Shown: positions 60,883 to 64,000 of the stretch, piece after piece
How positions within the stretch are numbered: the stretch's first letter is position 1
Layout: each line of letters opens with the position of its first letter
DNA from: Candidatus Marispirochaeta associata
Lineage (GTDB): Bacteria > Spirochaetota > Spirochaetia > JC444 > Marispirochaetaceae
NCBI GenBank assembly: GCA_001749745.1
Contig: JWTM01000290.1
Span: 186,001 to 250,000, forward strand
DNA: 64,000 nt
Reading direction: 5' to 3'
Program-made: the position numbers and the translations under genes
The notes under the pieces: model-generated
Databases searched by the model: none
The model's input: only the letters and a program-made list of their open reading frames with translations
Told to the model about the DNA's origin: nothing

Positions 60883-62651
60883 ATAACCTCCTTGTCGGCG
60901 GCATCGAGGATGCGCCGGTGCCAGTCGAGAAGCTCCTCTTCGGCTCTCACCGAAGTGCCGGGAATATCGGCCATGACCCGAAAAACCGGTTCGGTTCCGG
61001 AACCCCGCATCCAGAGAAAGGCCTGGGCCAGCCCTTCGGAATCGAGGAGTTCGACCTTGAATCCGCCCCGGCCGGCAGCGCTGCGTCCGCCCGGTCCCGG
61101 GATGGTAGCAGTGCCTTCGTAGTTCACGAAGCGATAGCTGTTTAGGCCCATGTGAGTCAACATCGCCGGGCGCTCCTCCCAGAAGGAGGGGAAGAGGGAC
61201 TCATAACGCTGCTTGAGCAGGTTGTGGTCACGGGTTTTCACCGGATATTTTGCCCGGGACTCCCCGGTGGGGGTGGTCCTGTAGGGGGGGAGACTCTTAA
61301 GGATCCGCGGCAGATCGATCGGCCCCTCAATTTGTTCGCCCGTGCTCAAGCGCAGCCACTCCTCGGCAGGATTGAGCCCTTTCGCGCTGCGGTAGCGCAG
61401 GAGTTTGGCGAAGGCTCCCACCGTATTCAAGGGATCCCGTACGGCCGCGGGATGGGTGATGGTGCCGCCGTTGGAGCCTTCGCCCAGGATTCGCACCCGG
61501 TAACCCGCGGAACGAAGCTTCCGGGCCAGATTGACGACGTTCGCCTCGCCGACCTCGGCCCGGTGGACCTCCACACCCAGCAGTCGACAGAGGGCATCGA
61601 TCCGGAGGGAGGTGGGACCGTTGACGGCTACCGCCTGCTTCTTCGGCCTCGGGGAAATGCAGAATCTGGCAAAGCTGAGCTCCGCCAGTACCGAGATGGC
61701 GAAGACCTCCTGGGCGGCGAGGATATGACCGCTGCCGTCGGCGGAATCGATATAGACCAGATTCCCCCGGTCGCCGTCGTTGTCGGGCAGGTACCCGAGC
61801 TGAAAGGCGGGGTTCTCCCGGTACGCCTCCTCCAGCAACTTCCGACAGGGGGTGAGGGACTCCCCCTCGGGTAGAATTGCGTGGGCGATCTCCCCCGGTT
61901 GACTGTTAAAAAACCGCGCCGCTATACCGACGGAGTCGAAGAACTGCTTGTCGATCGATGCTCCCCGGGCGCTCCCGTTCAGCTCGCCGACTACGCCCAA
62001 GGGGGCGGCGTCTAGACTGCGTCGAAGGAGCCCCCGGTATTCGGATTCGCCTTCGTAGAGGGTCTCGTCGGTAAAGGCCTGGTAGGCGGCGAGAGCCCGA
62101 TCCTTGGCCTGCCGATCGACACTAAGCTGGTAAGCGCTCTCAAGCTGAGAACGTGTCGCCGAATCGAGGGCTGCACGCTCCTTCGGATCGGCTAATAGCT
62201 CGCGAATACGCTCAATAAGGGGTGAAATCTCGGCCGCGGAGAGGACGCCGCCGTCGTTTTTCCCCATTTTTAAGCCGTTGTGGCCCACCGGGTTGTGGCT
62301 GGCCGAAAGATAACAGAAGCCCCGGTACTGCGCGCTCTCGCGGGCGGCGGCCATGATCTCCGGTGCGGCGGCGACGCCGATATAGACCTTAGCCACCTCT
62401 TGGGCCGCAAAACAGGCGCTGATAATTCGGGCCAGTTCGCGACCGGTGGGACGGGCGTCAGTTCCGATCAGGACCGGTGCCGGATTAGCCGCGCCCATGG
62501 ACTGGAAATATTCCGCCGCGGCCCAGCCCATTGCGAGCGCCGGGAAGATCATGGATGCGTGTAAATCCGGCGAACTATCCTCATCAGTCGAGGCGAATAC
62601 ACCTCGCCAGCCGGAGGCTGAAAGGATGAGGCCGTAATCTTCAGGTGTCAT
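60879..62651 (-). CDS. phosphohexomutase/phosphopentomutase-type alpha-D-phosphohexomutase
   Basis: 590 residues with all four signatures of the superfamily: phosphoserine loop YLSASHNPVGHNGLK near residue 125, metal loop PDNDGDRGNLV near 287, sugar-specificity loop GEGSNGG near 400 and phosphate loop RGSGTEPVFR near 555. It interconverts sugar 1- and 6- (or 1- and 5-) phosphates. Coupling to deoD suggests use of ribose or deoxyribose 1-phosphate, but phosphoglucomutase or phosphomannomutase activity cannot be excluded. AAGGAG is found before the ATG. Confidence 0.9.
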   Translation of the reverse strand: MTPEDYGLILSASGWRGVFASTDEDSSPDLHASMIFPALAMGWAAAEYFQSMGAANPAPVLIGTDARPTGRELARIISACFAAQEVAKVYIGVAAAPEIMAAARESAQYRGFCYLSASHNPVGHNGLKMGKNDGGVLSAAEISPLIERIRELLADPKERAALDSATRSQLESAYQLSVDRQAKDRALAAYQAFTDETLYEGESEYRGLLRRSLDAAPLGVVGELNGSARGASIDKQFFDSVGIAARFFNSQPGEIAHAILPEGESLTPCRKLLEEAYRENPAFQLGYLPDNDGDRGNLVYIDSADGSGHILAAQEVFAISVLAELSFARFCISPRPKKQAVAVNGPTSLRIDALCRLLGVEVHRAEVGEANVVNLARKLRSAGYRVRILGEGSNGGTITHPAAVRDPLNTVGAFAKLLRYRSAKGLNPAEEWLRLSTGEQIEGPIDLPRILKSLPPYRTTPTGESRAKYPVKTRDHNLLKQRYESLFPSFWEERPAMLTHMGLNSYRFVNYEGTATIPGPGGRSAAGRGGFKVELLDSEGLAQAFLWMRGSGTEPVFRVMADIPGTSVRAEEELLDWHRRILDAADKEVI

Positions 62652-62707
62652 GGGAATGGCTCCTTGGAAATTGATCTATCGTTTCGAATACCCTGACAGC
62701 GGGCGGG

Positions 62708-63247
62708 TTACAGCTCATCCTTCGTGAAGGGCGGGTAAAAGATAAAGTCGCGAAACTCTCCCTCGGGATTCCCCTCTCCATATTCATGCGTCTCGTTTGC
62801 CGCCTGATGGCAGCCGATACAGAATCTTCCGCTGACGATACTCTCATTTCCTTCGCCGTCCTCGGTGAGCCAGATCCAGCCGGCTACCGCCTGGGGATGG
62901 TCGCTCTGTTTAATCATCACCGTCAGGAAATCGGCGGTATCTCCTACCGAGGGGGAGGATTCGAAGTTTTCCTTTACAAAGATCGTACCGTCGGGATAGC
63001 GACCCTCCGGGGGCGGCGCCTCAGAAAAAGAGGCGCCGTCGGGATTGACCAAAATACGGCGTAAGGGCTGCAGGTGACCGGCGATCTTGTAATCCAAGAG
63101 ATCGGGATGGGTCGGGGTGTACTCGGTAAACTCAGGGGGGACCAGATTGAGTTCGGCGTCACCTCGGTCGCAACCGCTAAAGGAGAGCAGAATCAGCAGG
63201 CAGCCCACGCCTAGGAAAAGCCGGGAGTTTCTAATCCTCATTCGCAT
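62708..63247 (-). CDS. cytochrome P460-like haem lipoprotein
   Basis: 179 residues. Signal peptide with lipobox SFSGC (Cys26). A haem c motif CxxCH is at C143-C146-H147 (CIGCH). The beta-rich domain before it matches the cytochrome P460/c'-beta pattern (YPDGTIFVKENF, VMIKQSDHP, WIWLTEDGEGN) and is followed by RDFIFYPPF, as in that family. Such haem proteins bind NO or hydroxylamine. The start overlaps the upstream HAMP-cyclase by 17 bp, so the pair is co-expressed. Location: periplasmic, lipid-anchored. Function in redox or NO sensing is inferred. Confidence 0.78.
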   Translation of the reverse strand: MRMRIRNSRLFLGVGCLLILLSFSGCDRGDAELNLVPPEFTEYTPTHPDLLDYKIAGHLQPLRRILVNPDGASFSEAPPPEGRYPDGTIFVKENFESSPSVGDTADFLTVMIKQSDHPQAVAGWIWLTEDGEGNESIVSGRFCIGCHQAANETHEYGEGNPEGEFRDFIFYPPFTKDEL

Positions 63248-64000
63248 CGAGCATCTCCTTCAGGAAGTAGACCGTCATATAGATCTCCTTCCCCTTTACC
63301 TTGAGCCGGAAGGGCCCGTCTACATGCACCAGATCCCGTACCTCCTGGTAGGTCTCCTCGGAGATCATGATCTGTCCCGCCTGAGCTACGTTGCAAAGCC
63401 GGGAGGCGGCGTTCACCGTATCACCGATAACCGTAAAATCGGCCCGCTGGGAGGAGCCGACGGCGCCGAGGATAACCTCGCCGGTATGGATCCCGATTCC
63501 CACCTCCAGGCCGTCGTACTGCGCGGATCCTCCCTCGCTCAAGGCCTGCTGTATCCTTAAAGCCGCCTTGCAGGCATTCATGGCGTCGTCCTCTGTCGAG
63601 GCGAACATGGCGACTATCTCGTCCCCCACATACTTGTCGATATCGCCCTGCAGATTGTGGATGATCTCGGTCTGCTTGTTAAGGATGCCGTTGAGATTCG
63701 AGACGACCGTCTCGGCGGAGTTCCGTTCCGAATAGCTCGTAAAGCTGCGAATGTCGCTAAAGAACATGGTCATCTTGACCCGTCTCCCCTCCCGATTCGA
63801 GCCCAGGGAATCGAGGGTAGAGGCCGATACATAGCGGGAGAGTTCGTAGCGTTCGTAGAGCCCCTCGACCATGGAGTTGACCCGCACCCCCAGCTGCCCG
63901 ATCTCGTCGTTGCGCTTGACGGATACCCGCTTCTCGAAATCCCCCTCGGTAACGGCGCCGCAGACCTCGCCGATCTGTCCCACCGGGCGTAAAACCACCG
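63231..64000 (-). CDS. HAMP-linked class III adenylate/guanylate cyclase, N-terminus outside the window
   Basis: The frame runs off the window end, so only the C-terminal 255 residues are visible. HAMP domain (about 1-55: LRPVGQIGEVCGAVTEGDFEKRVSV). Cyclase domain with both metal Asp (MFFSDIRSFTSY, IDKYVGDEIVAMF) and the Asn/Arg pair in IGDTVNAASRLC, so it is expected to be active. The missing N-terminal part probably contains a membrane sensor. It overlaps the haem lipoprotein gene by 17 bp. It is one of two cyclases in the window; the other is the 7TM-DISM cyclase. Confidence 0.92.
   Translation of the reverse strand, partial: VVLRPVGQIGEVCGAVTEGDFEKRVSVKRNDEIGQLGVRVNSMVEGLYERYELSRYVSASTLDSLGSNREGRRVKMTMFFSDIRSFTSYSERNSAETVVSNLNGILNKQTEIIHNLQGDIDKYVGDEIVAMFASTEDDAMNACKAALRIQQALSEGGSAQYDGLEVGIGIHTGEVILGAVGSSQRADFTVIGDTVNAASRLCNVAQAGQIMISEETYQEVRDLVHVDGPFRLKVKGKEIYMTVYFLKEMLDANED

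Noticed and set aside
1..64000. tRNA, rRNA, CRISPR, insertion sequences or prophage
   Set aside because: No direct-repeat arrays, transposase or integrase motifs, cloverleaf-like segments or rRNA landmarks were noticed on reading; a tRNAscan-type search was not possible here.

Overview
This is about 64 kb of GC-rich (by eye near 58-60 % G+C), tightly packed bacterial chromosome. The gene content points to a free-living, anaerobic or facultative member of the Spirochaetota (Spirochaetales-like). Indicators are a class III (oxygen-sensitive) ribonucleotide reductase, an XPB-type repair helicase beside a helicase-associated partner, FabV as enoyl reductase, several LPP20-like lipoproteins, and 7TM-DISM sensors on a cyclase and a chemoreceptor. 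The assignment is inference from gene content; there is no rRNA or other marker in the window. I saw no tRNA or rRNA gene, insertion sequence, prophage or CRISPR array. The longest stretch without a gene is 238 bp (49431-49668), and it looks regulatory.

Layout. 1-3.0 kb: truncated TPR protein, small SmpA-like exported protein, fused AroDE. 3.0-6.7 kb: XPB helicase and partner (minus). 6.7-9.3 kb: divergent PRPP synthetase and a GT4 glycosyltransferase. 9.3-12.6 kb: membrane cyclase with 7TM-DISM sensor, and an outer-membrane barrel protein. 12.6-14.7 kb: aroK-aroC and a PH-like membrane protein. 14.8-16.9 kb: REC-PAS-GGDEF-EAL regulator. 16.9-22.5 kb: nucleotide block with a dGTPase-like protein, NrdG, a split NrdD and NrdR. 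22.5-27.8 kb: DNA methyltransferase and Lhr helicase. 27.9-33.3 kb: FucU-like mutarotase, then the biotin operon birA-bioY-bioM-bioN followed by a large unknown gene. 33.3-37.4 kb: LPP20-like lipoproteins and a putative zincin. 37.4-43.8 kb: queuosine-precursor transporter and cobamide salvage (cobU, cbiR-like, cobS, cobD-cobQ fusion, cbiB). 43.8-49.4 kb: fatty-acid synthesis operon fabH-D-G-F-Z-V. 49.7-55.2 kb: divergent 1833-residue single-chain biotin carboxylase/carboxyltransferase. 55.2-64 kb: gamma-carbonic anhydrase, AI-2E exporter-family protein, TrpS, chemoreceptor, phosphohexomutase-DeoD, cytochrome P460-like lipoprotein and a HAMP-cyclase cut by the window end.

How the parts fit. 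Biotin import (BioYMN) and ligation (BirA, with an operator at its own start codon) would supply the large biotin carboxylase, which sits back-to-back with the fab operon. Two copies of one palindrome lie in that divergent region and may co-regulate malonyl-CoA supply and fatty-acid elongation. The nrd operon is the most unusual part. The catalytic NrdD stops after its zinc site, and the glycyl-radical motif is carried by the next gene, fused to a glutaredoxin-like domain. NrdR-like boxes sit inside the predicted promoter of this operon. At least nine genes have a -10-like hexamer only 5-9 nt before the start codon and no Shine-Dalgarno sequence, which suggests that leaderless mRNAs are common in this organism.
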